DNA of 22,810 nucleotides from Coriobacteriia bacterium (GCA_003150175.1 QAKZ01000091.1:38311-61120); one strand, 5' to 3'; shown: positions 1 to 7,280, counted from the first letter of the stretch. Numbers and translations are program-made. Notes: generated by a model from the sequence alone, not told the origin.

Positions 1-578
1 AAGAAGTTGTGCCCCTGCTCGAAGGTGATGCCAAAGACGTCCTTGGTCTCGGTCGCCGGGCAGACGTAGCCAGGGTCGATCTGGACGACGTTGTACTTGC
101 CGCCCTTCTTTGCCGAGAGGATCTCGAGCGCCTCGGGGGTATAGCCGGGGGCGATGATGCCGTCGGAGACCTCGTGCTTGATATAGCGCGCGGTGCGCTC
201 GTCGCAGACGTCGGAGAGCGCGGCCCAGTCGCCGTAGGAGCTCATGCGGTCGGCGCCGCGGGCACGGATATAGGCGCAGGCGATCGGGGAAAGCTCGCCC
301 TCGTCGTCGACGAAGTAGATCTGCTTGTCCACCTCGGAGAGCGGTAGGCCCACGGCGGCCCCGGCGGGGCTCACGTGCTTGAAGCTCGCTGCGGCGGGCA
401 GGCCCGTGGCCTCCTTGAGCTCGCGCACGAGCTGCCAAGAGTTGAGGGCGTCGAGGAAGTTGATGTAGCCGGGCTTGCCGCACAGCACGGTCACGGGCAG
501 GTCGGAGCCGTCCTTCATGTAGATGCGGGAGGGCTTCTGGTTGGGGTTGCAGCCGTACTTGAGCTCGAGTTCGTTCAA
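1..578 (-). CDS. purH: AICAR transformylase (stand-alone PurH formyltransferase), partial
   Basis: Converts AICAR ribotide to FAICAR using 10-formyl-tetrahydrofolate, the ninth step of IMP synthesis. The first 192 residues are visible and the C-terminus runs off the window. The start is a TTG preceded by AGAGGAG with a 5-nt spacer. Near the N-terminus [10 protein letters not shown] matches the family's (R/K)YGxNPxQ motif. It is followed by [16 protein letters not shown] and by [11 protein letters not shown], the KH..P.G loop of the formyltransferase. The N-terminal MGS-like IMP cyclohydrolase domain of ordinary bifunctional PurH is absent: the protein starts directly at the transformylase region. 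The missing activity is supplied by the PurO-like gene just upstream on the same strand. The fold and family are clear; only the C-terminal half cannot be checked. Confidence 0.93.
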   Translation of the reverse strand, partial: MNELELKYGCNPNQKPSRIYMKDGSDLPVTVLCGKPGYINFLDALNSWQLVRELKEATGLPAAASFKHVSPAGAAVGLPLSEVDKQIYFVDDEGELSPIACAYIRARGADRMSSYGDWAALSDVCDERTARYIKHEVSDGIIAPGYTPEALEILSAKKGGKYNVVQIDPGYVCPATETKDVFGITFEQGHNF

Positions 579-598
579 GGGATCTCCTCTTTTAGGGG

Positions 599-707
599 GT
601 GCGGGGAGACGCATCCGCGGTGCTCAGACAGTCCTTTTCGCACGGACGCGACATCAAGTCGCGTCCGGCTCATGCGGAACTGCGCCCACGGATGCGTCTC
701 CCCGCAC
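599..707. repeat. 109-bp inverted-repeat element with perfect 19-bp ends
   Basis: Bases 599-617 and 689-707 are exact reverse complements (19 of 19, beginning GTGCGGGGAGACG). Inside lies a second perfect hairpin, 643-652 with 658-667 (arm CGGACGCGAC, 5-nt loop ATCAA). It fills almost the whole gap between the IMP cyclohydrolase and AICAR transformylase genes and has no coding potential of note. There is no U-tract after the arms, so it is not an ordinary intrinsic terminator. It could be a small non-autonomous palindromic element or an mRNA-stabilising structure. The structure is seen directly; the role is unknown. Confidence 0.85.
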
Positions 708-731
708 TCGCGAGTGCAGAACAAAACCTCG

Positions 732-1370
732 CTAATCGCCCAGATGCTTGTTGAAGATGCGGACGTCGGCGCCGAGCTTGGCGTAGAGGCTCACCTTGTT
801 GTCGGCGTCGAGGGCGCGCCAGACGTCGGCGGGGTCGGCGGGCAGCACGACTTCGAGGGGCTCGCCGGCGAAGGTCGGCAGCGGGTCGCCGTCGCCCTGG
901 TAGGTGCTGATGAAGTAGCCCACGCCCTCGTCGGCGCCCTCGTACGCAAAGAACTCGCGCAGGCAGCGGCCGTTGGCCTGGTGCTTGAGGATGGAGATCT
1001 CGAACGAGTCGTCCTCGTTGACGACGGCGCTGATGCGCGGGGTGAAGTTCGGCGCGTCGGGCTCGAACTCGCGGGCCATGCAACCGTCGCGGAAGCTCCC
1101 CGCGTCGACGATGGTGTCAGTCTGGTCGCCATTCGTGACGACGAGCTTCTTGCCCATGGTGCGCACGGGTCGATAAATGATCAGGCTCGGGTCCTCGAGC
1201 AACGCCGGGTCGTGCGCCTGCGTGCGGATTCCGTCGTCGGTGGGGACGAAGACGCGATTACGCGAGTTCACGCTGCGGCCCATGATCCAGTAGTAGACGA
1301 CGTCCTTGCCCACCACAATCCCGCGCCCGGGGTACGGGTTGCTGGCCAAAAGCTCGCAAAGGTCCTGCAT
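732..1370 (-). CDS. purO: IMP cyclohydrolase, archaeal PurO-like
   Basis: Closes the FAICAR ring to IMP, the last step of de novo purine synthesis. The ORF is open further upstream. The ATG at 1370 is chosen because AAAGGA lies 7 nt before it and the protein then begins just ahead of the conserved NPYPGRGIVVG segment (residues about 11-21). Further PurO-type motifs are GRSVNSRNR (about 31-39), the DDGI stretch and KLVVTNGDQTDTI (about 75-87). The length of 212 residues is usual for the family. It precedes the stand-alone AICAR transformylase, and together the two replace bifunctional PurH. Its leader carries a ZTP/ZMP riboswitch (1460-1537). Use of an archaeal-type cyclohydrolase by bacteria with a truncated PurH is established. 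I name it by family motifs, without a database search. Confidence 0.85.
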   Translation of the reverse strand: MQDLCELLASNPYPGRGIVVGKDVVYYWIMGRSVNSRNRVFVPTDDGIRTQAHDPALLEDPSLIIYRPVRTMGKKLVVTNGDQTDTIVDAGSFRDGCMAREFEPDAPNFTPRISAVVNEDDSFEISILKHQANGRCLREFFAYEGADEGVGYFISTYQGDGDPLPTFAGEPLEVVLPADPADVWRALDADNKVSLYAKLGADVRIFNKHLGD

Positions 1371-1420
1371 CGGCACATCCTTTCGGTGATGAGCCGCCTC
1401 CCCGTGCGCGATCGGCCGCC

Positions 1421-1463
1421 AAAACATAAGGCAAGCCCACCCCTGCACAGAGAACGGCTTGCC
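1421..1463 (-). terminator. Intrinsic terminator in the purO leader (expression platform)
   Basis: On the minus strand GGCAAGCC (1463-1456) pairs perfectly with GGCTTGCC (1437-1430) and is followed by the T-rich run TTATGTTTT (1429-1421). The 5' arm begins inside the conserved CTGGGCA of the ZTP riboswitch. Ligand binding would therefore compete with hairpin formation, the known arrangement of ZTP 'on' switches. It would also stop read-through from the toxin-antitoxin operon upstream. Confidence 0.75.
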
Positions 1464-1537
1464 CAGACGGTCGGCACTGAGTATGTTCGCGCTGCTCCCC
1501 CGCGGTTGCCCGCGTATACCCGTCAGTCACAGCACTA
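1460..1537 (-). promoter_or_regulatory. ZTP/ZMP (pfl) riboswitch aptamer
   Basis: Minus-strand reading shows the hallmark elements of the pfl/ZTP class in order. GTGACTGACGG (1530-1520) begins the conserved core. A stem CGCGG/CCGCG capped by a GCAA tetraloop (1514-1501) and GGGGAGC (1500-1494) follow. After a linker comes GCCGACCGTCTGGGCA (1475-1460), which carries the near-invariant CTGGGCA of the 3' domain. The outer helix P1 forms from GTGCTG (1535-1530) and CAGCGC (1494-1489). The class senses AICAR ribotide and its triphosphate and typically controls purine and folate one-carbon genes. Here the next two genes are IMP cyclohydrolase and AICAR transformylase, as expected. A TATACT at 1549-1544 could be the -10 box, but I see no good -35. 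Confidence 0.88.
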
Positions 1538-1563
1538 CTCTTGAGTATAGCTGGTCGGGCGCC

Positions 1564-2001
1564 TCAGTCCCCGTTGCAAGCAATCTCGAGATAATCTGCG
1601 CAGTCGAGGGAGCGAATCTTCGAGTGCGCGAACGCGGACTCGTTCCGAGTGAGGATGAAGTCGATATCGTTCAGCTCGGCGCAGGCGCGGATAAGCCCAT
1701 CCCCGAAGTCGGGCTCATCTGAGCGAAGCGCAATATCGCATTCCTCGGCAGACAACGGGACGATGATGAGGAGGTTCATCAAGAATCCAACTGCTCGCCT
1801 CGCGCTTTCCTCACCATATTGTTTACAGAAAATGCGATATGCGTCTTTTAGCGATGCCGCCGCGACGAAGCCCATGTCTCCCTCGCCGTTGCATAGCTCG
1901 ATCACCTTGTTTGCCTCCGCATGCTGCGGCCGGCCTTCGCAGACCAAATCCAAGAGAATGTCCAGGCCAAAGAGCAGGCGGCAATTTGAACGCCTAGGCA
2001 T
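1564..2001 (-). CDS. PIN-domain toxin (VapC-like)
   Basis: A 145-residue PIN-fold ribonuclease toxin. Acidic residues sit at the expected places: an Asp in LDILLDL (about 13-20), the mid-protein Glu/Asp positions, and DEPDFGDGL (about residues 93-101), followed by FILTRNESAF, the usual late PIN motif (IITRN..DF). The ATG at 2001 overlaps the antitoxin stop by 8 nt, implying translational coupling as in most toxin-antitoxin pairs. The sequence resembles the PIN_3 branch more than classic VapC. Expected activity is cleavage of a tRNA or other RNA when the antitoxin is lost. Family is fairly sure, target unknown. Confidence 0.82.
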   Translation of the reverse strand: MPRRSNCRLLFGLDILLDLVCEGRPQHAEANKVIELCNGEGDMGFVAAASLKDAYRIFCKQYGEESARRAVGFLMNLLIIVPLSAEECDIALRSDEPDFGDGLIRACAELNDIDFILTRNESAFAHSKIRSLDCADYLEIACNGD

Positions 2002-2275
2002 GGTGGCTCACGCCCACTCCGTTTACCTGCTCGTCCTTGAGGTCAAGCAACCACGGATCGGCCTCGGGAAGGCTCTCTTGGAACCTGTGGAACTCCCCTA
2101 GGATGTCGACCGATTCATCGGTTTCTTCCTTTGGGAGCTCACCGCCAGCGGCGATTTGTCTCCAAAAGCGCTTGATCACCTCGCCGACCGTGAGCCCTTC
2201 CGCCTTGATGCGCGCCGCTGCGCGGGCGGCGGTCGCTTCGTCGATGCGAGCGGACACCACAACCGTACCTGCCAT
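1994..2275 (-). CDS. Ribbon-helix-helix antitoxin (RelB/DinJ-like)
   Basis: 93 residues. The reading frame is open to 2332, but the ATG at 2275 has AGAAAGG 6 nt upstream, whereas the ATG at 2281 has no spacer from it. The N-terminus AGTVVVSARIDEATAARA, followed by a helix-turn-helix-like GLTVGEVIKRFWRQIA, is typical of RelB/DinJ-type ribbon-helix-helix antitoxins: a DNA-binding beta strand, then two helices. The acidic C-terminal half with ESLPEADPWLLDL would wrap the toxin. It lies first in the pair and overlaps the PIN toxin gene by 8 nt. The mix of a RelB-type N-terminus with a PIN toxin is common in gut Actinobacteria and Firmicutes. A TGTATACA palindrome at 2290-2297 just upstream may be its operator. 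Confidence 0.8.
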   Translation of the reverse strand: MAGTVVVSARIDEATAARAAARIKAEGLTVGEVIKRFWRQIAAGGELPKEETDESVDILGEFHRFQESLPEADPWLLDLKDEQVNGVGVSHHA

Positions 2276-2289
2276 GCCCATCCTTTCTG

Positions 2290-2297
2290 TGTATACA
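2290..2297. promoter_or_regulatory. TGTATACA palindrome upstream of the antitoxin, a candidate operator
   Basis: The 8-bp palindrome TGTATACA lies 15 bp before the antitoxin start. The same word recurs at 2615-2622, next to AGTATACG at 2607-2614, upstream of the small peptide gene. Antitoxins of this fold bind short palindromes near their promoters, so shared control of both transcripts is possible. This is an inference from position and repetition only. Confidence 0.35.
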
Positions 2298-2427
2298 GTG
2301 ACACCGGAAAGCGCCTGCTTGGTGCGGGCCATTCGGCATCATCAGGTGCTATTATCAAGACGGACGGCACCCGGTGCCACGGGTTTGGCCGACTCCACTT
2401 TTTGAATTGTGTAAGTGGATGGAAGTG

Positions 2428-2453
2428 GCCGCTTCCGCTTATGCGGGGGCGGC
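2428..2453. terminator. Hairpin just after the 27-residue peptide gene
   Basis: GCCGC...CCGC, TTAT, GCGG...GCGGC forms an 11-bp stem when U-G pairs are counted in the plus-strand RNA (428-438 with 443-453 of the 2,000 block). It is followed by TATTTTC on the plus strand. On the minus strand the two middle pairs become A/C mismatches. It touches the stop codon of the small peptide gene. It may end an antisense plus-strand RNA or the peptide transcript. A second small stem, 2395-2400 with 2413-2418 (CCACTT/AAGTGG), lies next to it. Confidence 0.4.
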
Positions 2454-2536
2454 TATTTTCGTCGGCCGATCATGAAGCCGAGTCCAATTGCCGCGATTAC
2501 GAGTGACAGCAGATTCAAAAGATCTGAAGTGCTCAT
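2453..2536 (-). CDS. 27-residue hydrophobic small protein (possible type I toxin or holin-like peptide)
   Basis: A short ORF with an excellent ribosome-binding site: AGGAGG, 7 nt before ATG. The peptide begins MSTSDLLNLLSLVIAAIG and ends in the basic tail GRRK. A hydrophobic core of about 17 residues followed by R-R-K is the layout of a single-pass small membrane protein, and of small holin-like or type I toxins. I cannot assign a family from sequence alone. It sits directly upstream of a toxin-antitoxin pair on the same strand and shares the TGTATACA motif. The gene is surrounded by hairpins on both sides, as in regulated small-toxin loci. Translation is likely; toxicity is only a guess. Confidence 0.6.
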   Translation of the reverse strand: MSTSDLLNLLSLVIAAIGLGFMIGRRK

Positions 2537-2606
2537 AAGCCAACCTCCTCAGAGAGGGAGTCGGCCCCGTCCGCCTTGATCTCAGCACCTGATTCAATTT
2601 GTGCAT

Positions 2607-2622
2607 AGTATACGTGTATACA
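2607..2622. promoter_or_regulatory. Paired AGTATACG/TGTATACA motif
   Basis: Two adjacent near-identical palindromic words, AGTATACG and TGTATACA, read similarly on both strands. They sit about 70 bp upstream of the small peptide start and next to the terminator at 2628-2663. On the minus strand TATACT could be a -10 box. They match the motif before the antitoxin gene and may be a double operator site. Confidence 0.35.
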
Positions 2623-2627
2623 AAATC

Positions 2628-2663
2628 AAGAGGGGCAAGAATCCGCAGCTTCTTGCCCCTCTT
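2628..2663. terminator. Strong intrinsic terminator at the end of the FtsX gene
   Basis: A perfect 14-bp stem (2628-2641 with 2650-2663, arm containing GAGGGGCAAGAA) with an 8-nt loop. The plus-strand side continues as TTTCCTTATTTTTT. On the minus strand, the direction of the FtsX gene ending at 2681, the stem is followed by TGATTTTG, a weaker U-run. It probably works in both directions. A plus-strand RNA ending here would be antisense to the small peptide region. Confidence 0.8.
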
Positions 2664-2680
2664 TTTCCTTATTTTTTGCG

Positions 2681-5600
2681 TTACTCCGCGGACTTGAGGG
2701 CGCCGACCATGTCGACGCGGTCGAGGGAGCGGTTGGTCATCGCGTTGACCATGAGGGTGAACGCGAAGGCGAGCGCCGCGGCGATGAGGTAGGTGGGCCA
2801 GGCGACCACAGTGTCGAAGTAGAGCGACGGCATCTTGAGCACGAGCGTGAGGCTGCGCGTGAGCGCATAGCCCAGCGGCAGGCCGGCCACGATGCCGATC
2901 CCGGTGAGGATGATGGTTTCTTTGTTGATGTAGACGTGGACCTCGCCGTGCTTGAAGCCGAGGACCTTGATCGTAGCGAGCTCGCGCTCGCGCTCGGAGA
3001 TGTTCGTGTTGGACAGCGTGAAGACCACGGTGAAGCTCAGCGCCGCAGCGAGCACGATGACCACATAGACCACGGTGTTTATGAGCGTGAAGGCGCTCGA
3101 GAAGTCGCGCACGAGCTTGGCCGTCGACGTGACGGACAGCAGCCGCTCGTCGCCGGTGAGCCCGTCGGCAAAGTCAATCTGCGCCGCGGAGTCGCCGTTC
3201 AGGTCGGCAAGAAGCCCGTTCTGCTCGCACTTCTTTGCGAAGCAGCGCTCGTAGGCCGACTCGCTCATGTACATCGAGTTGCCGAGGTAGTTGGTGACGA
3301 CGCCGTTGACCTCGACGTTCGACTCGGCGAGGGTCGGGTCCTGCACGTGGACGATGTCGCCCGCGCCGAAGCCCAGCACCTGCTCGGCGCTCTTTGTGAT
3401 GGCGCAGCCCGAGTCGTCGAGCGCGACCTCGGCGCCCGAGGCGTCGCCGAGCCCCACGTATCTGGAGGCGTCCACGCCGTCGGGGAACACATAGAGCGTC
3501 ACGGACTCCGAGGCGTCGCCGTAGCTCACGGTGAGCTGGTCGATGCGGACGCGCTGCAGGTCGCGCACCTCTTCGCGGACACCGAGGTCGTCCGCGACGG
3601 CGTCGAGGTCGGAGGTGCTGCTCGCGGCCACAAGGTCGTAGCGGATGGCGCCGCCGTCCTTGCCGTACTGGCGCTCAGGCAGCGAGAGGACCGTGTCGCG
3701 GATGCCGAAGCCGCAGATGAGCAGCGCGACGCAGCCCGCGATGCCGAAGACCGTCATGAGGAAGCGGCGCTTGTAACGGAAAATGTTGCGCGCGGTGACC
3801 TTGTTGAGGAAGCTCAGGCGGCTCCAGACGGGGCGGATGCGCTCGAGCAGGATGCGGCTGCCGGCCTTCGGGGCCTTCGGGCGCATGAGCGAGGCAGGCG
3901 ACTCGCGGAGCTCCTTCACGCAGGTCGTGGCCGTGGCGCCGACGATGCCGAGCATAAAGAGCACGATCGCCGCGACCGCGTAGACGGCATCGAGGTGGTA
4001 GGTGAACGCCGGCAGCGCGTACATCGTCGAGAAGATCGTGAAGATGATCGCCGGCAGCACGATGAACCCGACGAAATCGCCGATGATCCCGCCGATCAGG
4101 CACGCCGAGCCCGCATAGGCGACGTATTTGGACAGGATGCGGCCGCGCGGGTAGCCGAGCGCCTTGTACAGGCCGATGAGCCCGCGTTCCTCCTCGACCA
4201 TGCGCGTCATGGTGGTCAGCGAGATCAGGATCGCCACCACAAAGAAGACGATGGGCAGCACCGTGCCCAGGACCTCGATGCACGAGGCGTCGGACTCGAC
4301 CGATGAGTAGCTGGAGAGGCTGCCGCGGTCCTGCACGTACCAGGTGGGATCGTCGATGTCGGCGACCTTGGCACGGGCGTCGGCGATCTTTTGCGCGGCC
4401 TCGGAGCGCTTGGACTCGAGCGTCGCGCGGGCGTCGGCGAGCTGGGCGGCGCCGTCGTTGAGCTCGCCCTCCTTCTGGCGCAGGGTCGCGCGGGCGTCCG
4501 AGATCTGGGCGAGCGCCTTCGCGCGGTTGGCGTTGAGCGTGGCCTGCGCATCGGCGAGCTGGGCGCGGGCGGACGCGATCTGCGCGCGGCCGGCCTCGAG
4601 CTGCGCCCGTGCCGAGAAGAGCTGGTCGCGCTTGCCGGTGAGGTCGGCGAGCTGGGACTCGAGCCCGGACTTCGTCTGGGAGAGCTCAGCGACCTTGTCG
4701 TCGATGGCCTTGTCCGCCGCGTCGGCGGCCTGCTGCTTCGCCTGGGCGGTCGCAGTCTCCTCCGCCTCGGGCGAGAGCTGCTCCTTCGCAGCCTTGAGCT
4801 GGGTCAGCTGCTCCTGGAGCTGCGCGACCTGGGCCTCCGCCTGCTGGAGCTGCTCCTCCGGTGCGGGCGGGTCCATCTGCTTGAGCTGCTCGAGGGCAGC
4901 GGTCGCCTGTGCGACGCCCGCCTCGAGCGCCGTGACGTTGTCGTCGATGTGCTCGTAGTCGGGGACCTGGGAGCGGCCCTCGGCGAACTTCTTTGCAACT
5001 TCGTCTGCGGCCGCCTGCTCGGCCTGCGTGACGGCGGCCGCGCGCGTCTGGTCGGAGCCGGCGATCGCGATGCCCTCGTCGAGCTGCCGGATGCCGTCCT
5101 CGATCTGCCTGATGCCGTCCTCAACCTGAGCGATACCGTCCTGGACCTGCGGCTCGTTGGCGTCGATCTCGACGGCCTTCTGGTTGAGCTGAGCCAAGCC
5201 GGCGCTGATCTGCGCCTGCGCGTCGTCCATCTGGCGCACGGCGAGAGCCTCCTGGAGCGTGAGCTGCTCCTTGCCGTCCTCGAGCTGGGCGCGGCCGTCG
5301 TCGAGCTCGGCCTGGGCATCGTCGATCTCGCGCTGGCCATCGGCGAGCTTAGCGTTCGCCTCGTCCTCGGCGTCGTCGATGGTCGCGTTCGCGTCGGCGC
5401 GGACAGACTCGCCGCGGGCGCGCTGGCACTCCTCGCGAGCGTCGTCGACGCGCTTCTTTACATCGCTGACCAGGCGTTCGTACTCGTCGGAGTAGCACAG
5501 CGGCACCTCGGCGCCCTCGACGGAGAGGTAGGCCACGGTATAGACGTCGGCCTGCACGTTGTCCTTCGTGACAAAGAAGGCGTACTGCGCGCCGCCGCTC

Positions 5601-6364
5601 GCGCGGAACGACATTGTGCCCTCGCCCGCGTTGATGTCCTGCGGGTCGAGCACGATGGCGCTGATCCGGTATTCCTTGCGCGCGAAGATGGGCTCCGACT
5701 CGGCGTCGGCGGAGTCGTCGTCGAGGTCAATGGAGAGCTCATCGGAGCTGGAGTCGGATCCGGCCGCGTCCTTCTGGGCGTCGTCGCCTTCCTTGCTGCT
5801 CTGAGAATCGGAGTCCGCGGCGCTGCGGAAGGTCACGGCATCCCCCACCCCCACGCCCGTCTCCGCGGCATAGCGCCTGGTCACGGCCACCTCGTCTGCG
5901 CTCGTGGGTAGCTCGCCCTCGAGCACGCGCGGCTCGTTCAGGCCGTCGTCGGAAAGCGCGCGGACCTCGGCCTTTGAAGAGCCGGAGCCGACGGTCGTGT
6001 AGACGGTCTCGGTCCAGCCGCCCTCGGCGCGCTCCACGCCCTCGGTGCCCGCGAGCGCGGCGACGTCGTCGTCTGTGAGGCCGAGCGTCGACTGGACGCG
6101 CACGTCAAAGAGATGCTGCGCGTCGAAGAACTCATCGGCGGACTGCCGCAGGTCGAGGCAGGCGGCGCGCAGGCCCACGATCATCGTCACGCCCAGCAGG
6201 CAGATCACAGCGAGCGCGATGAAGCGCTTGAGCGTGCCGCGCACCGTGCGCAGGGTCCCGAGCGCGAAGGCGTTGCCCACGCGGCGCTTGCGCGCGCGGG
6301 GACCGCTCGCCCGGGGATCGTTCGCTCGGAGCTCGCGCGCGCCCTTCTTTCCTACGGCGGTCAT
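2681..6364 (-). CDS. FtsX-family ABC permease with a long extracytoplasmic coiled coil
   Basis: 1,227 residues, the membrane partner of the ATPase that ends 3 nt before its ATG. Layout: a basic N-terminus; membrane segment at about 48-66; an extracytoplasmic region with a Ser/Asp-rich acidic stretch (about 180-222). A heptad-rich coiled coil (about 325-675) full of repeats such as ADARATL, DARAQL and EDGIRQ follows. The first FtsX domain spans about 695-830 with three or four membrane segments. A re-entry segment near 868 comes next, then a second large outer domain and a second FtsX domain near 1090-1225. Both FtsX domains carry the typical EEERGLIGLYKALGYPRGRI and ERERELATIKVLGF loops. The family includes MacB-like exporters and mechanotransmission permeases controlling wall hydrolases. 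Which of these applies is unknown, but the coiled coil implies contact with something outside the membrane. Confidence 0.92.
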   Translation of the reverse strand: MTAVGKKGARELRANDPRASGPRARKRRVGNAFALGTLRTVRGTLKRFIALAVICLLGVTMIVGLRAACLDLRQSADEFFDAQHLFDVRVQSTLGLTDDDVAALAGTEGVERAEGGWTETVYTTVGSGSSKAEVRALSDDGLNEPRVLEGELPTSADEVAVTRRYAAETGVGVGDAVTFRSAADSDSQSSKEGDDAQKDAAGSDSSSDELSIDLDDDSADAESEPIFARKEYRISAIVLDPQDINAGEGTMSFRASGGAQYAFFVTKDNVQADVYTVAYLSVEGAEVPLCYSDEYERLVSDVKKRVDDAREECQRARGESVRADANATIDDAEDEANAKLADGQREIDDAQAELDDGRAQLEDGKEQLTLQEALAVRQMDDAQAQISAGLAQLNQKAVEIDANEPQVQDGIAQVEDGIRQIEDGIRQLDEGIAIAGSDQTRAAAVTQAEQAAADEVAKKFAEGRSQVPDYEHIDDNVTALEAGVAQATAALEQLKQMDPPAPEEQLQQAEAQVAQLQEQLTQLKAAKEQLSPEAEETATAQAKQQAADAADKAIDDKVAELSQTKSGLESQLADLTGKRDQLFSARAQLEAGRAQIASARAQLADAQATLNANRAKALAQISDARATLRQKEGELNDGAAQLADARATLESKRSEAAQKIADARAKVADIDDPTWYVQDRGSLSSYSSVESDASCIEVLGTVLPIVFFVVAILISLTTMTRMVEEERGLIGLYKALGYPRGRILSKYVAYAGSACLIGGIIGDFVGFIVLPAIIFTIFSTMYALPAFTYHLDAVYAVAAIVLFMLGIVGATATTCVKELRESPASLMRPKAPKAGSRILLERIRPVWSRLSFLNKVTARNIFRYKRRFLMTVFGIAGCVALLICGFGIRDTVLSLPERQYGKDGGAIRYDLVAASSTSDLDAVADDLGVREEVRDLQRVRIDQLTVSYGDASESVTLYVFPDGVDASRYVGLGDASGAEVALDDSGCAITKSAEQVLGFGAGDIVHVQDPTLAESNVEVNGVVTNYLGNSMYMSESAYERCFAKKCEQNGLLADLNGDSAAQIDFADGLTGDERLLSVTSTAKLVRDFSSAFTLINTVVYVVIVLAAALSFTVVFTLSNTNISERERELATIKVLGFKHGEVHVYINKETIILTGIGIVAGLPLGYALTRSLTLVLKMPSLYFDTVVAWPTYLIAAALAFAFTLMVNAMTNRSLDRVDMVGALKSAE

Positions 6365-6367
6365 CGG

Positions 6368-7069
6368 CTACCACTCGATCCGCGAGATCGGCAGCGGGCT
6401 CGCGTTCGTGGTCATCTGGGTGACTCGGCCGCTCTTGAAGCGGATGAGGCGGTCGGCCATGTCCGCCAGCGCCGCGTTGTGCGTGACGATGACGACGGTG
6501 ATGCCGTCGCGGCGGCAGGTGTCCTGCAGAAGCTGAAGAATCTGCTTTCCCGTCTGGTAATCGAGCGCGCCCGTAGGCTCGTCGCAGAGCAGGAGCTTGG
6601 GGTTCTTTGCCAAGGCGCGGGCGATGGAGACGCGCTGCTGCTCGCCGCCGGAAAGCTGGGCCGGGAAGTTGTCGAGGCGCCCGGACAGGCCGACCTTGCC
6701 CAAGGTCTCCTCCGCGTCGAGCGAGTCGGGGCAAATCTGGGCCGCGAGCTCGACGTTCTCGAGCGCGGTCAGATTGGGGACAAGGTTGTAGAACTGGAAG
6801 ACGAAGCCCACGTCCGCGCGACGGAAGTCCACGAGCTCGTCCTCCGTGGCGTCGCTGATGTCGCGGTCGCCGACGATCACGCCGCCCGACGTCGCGCGGT
6901 CCATGCCGCCGAGGATGTTCAGTGCCGTGGTCTTACCCGCGCCTGACTGGCCGAGGATCACGGCGAGCTCGCCGCGCTCCACCTGGAAAGAAGCACCGTC
7001 GAGGGCGTTGATCTTCGCCGTCCCCTCGCCATAGCTGCGCACGACGTTGCTGAACTCGATGTAGGGCAT
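6368..7069 (-). CDS. ABC transporter ATP-binding protein, MacB/LolD type
   Basis: 233 residues. Frame is open to 7210, but the ATG at 7069 has GGAG 5 nt upstream and starts the usual [14 protein letters not shown] strand. Motifs: Walker [10 protein letters not shown]-loop [11 protein letters not shown], signature LSGGEQQR, Walker [13 protein letters not shown], and H-loop VTHN. The EPTGALD form is characteristic of ATPases that drive FtsX/MacB permeases. It is followed after 3 nt by the giant FtsX permease, so the two form one operon and one complex at the cytoplasmic membrane. A TATACT box on the minus strand about 45 bp upstream may be the -10; no convincing -35. Confidence 0.95.
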   Translation of the reverse strand: MPYIEFSNVVRSYGEGTAKINALDGASFQVERGELAVILGQSGAGKTTALNILGGMDRATSGGVIVGDRDISDATEDELVDFRRADVGFVFQFYNLVPNLTALENVELAAQICPDSLDAEETLGKVGLSGRLDNFPAQLSGGEQQRVSIARALAKNPKLLLCDEPTGALDYQTGKQILQLLQDTCRRDGITVVIVTHNAALADMADRLIRFKSGRVTQMTTNASPLPISRIEW

Positions 7070-7171
7070 GGCTGCTCCGATGGCCGCGGTACCGAATCCG
7101 TATGAACGAAGTATAGGTTGAACCCGCCCCAGCTCCGCGCACTTATCGCCGCGCGGCCCCAATCCGCCCAT

Positions 7172-7280
7172 CACTGGATGACAGTCATTGCGTGCAGCAT
7201 TATTTGCCACCCATCAGCCGGTGACAGTCATTGCGTGATGGGTGTCCCAGAAAGCTGCACGCAATGACTGTCACCCAGTG
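7172..7280. repeat. Cluster of three copies of the TGACAGTCATTGCGTGCAG repeat
   Basis: Copy 1 (7172-7198, plus) and copy 3 (7254-7280, minus) form an inverted pair that matches at 26 of 27 positions. Between them copy 2 (7222-7237, plus) sits in the loop of its own hairpin, with arms CACCCATCA (7208-7216) and TGATGGGTG (7236-7244). The whole cluster occupies the gap between the divergent ABC ATPase and MFS genes. A fourth copy overlaps the gntR stop at 15412-15438. Copy 3 appears to supply the -35 box of the MFS promoter. Origin and function are unknown. Confidence 0.9.

Noticed and set aside
7172..7280. CRISPR array from the repeated units
   Set aside because: Units occur in both orientations with irregular spacing, only three here, and there are no cas genes.
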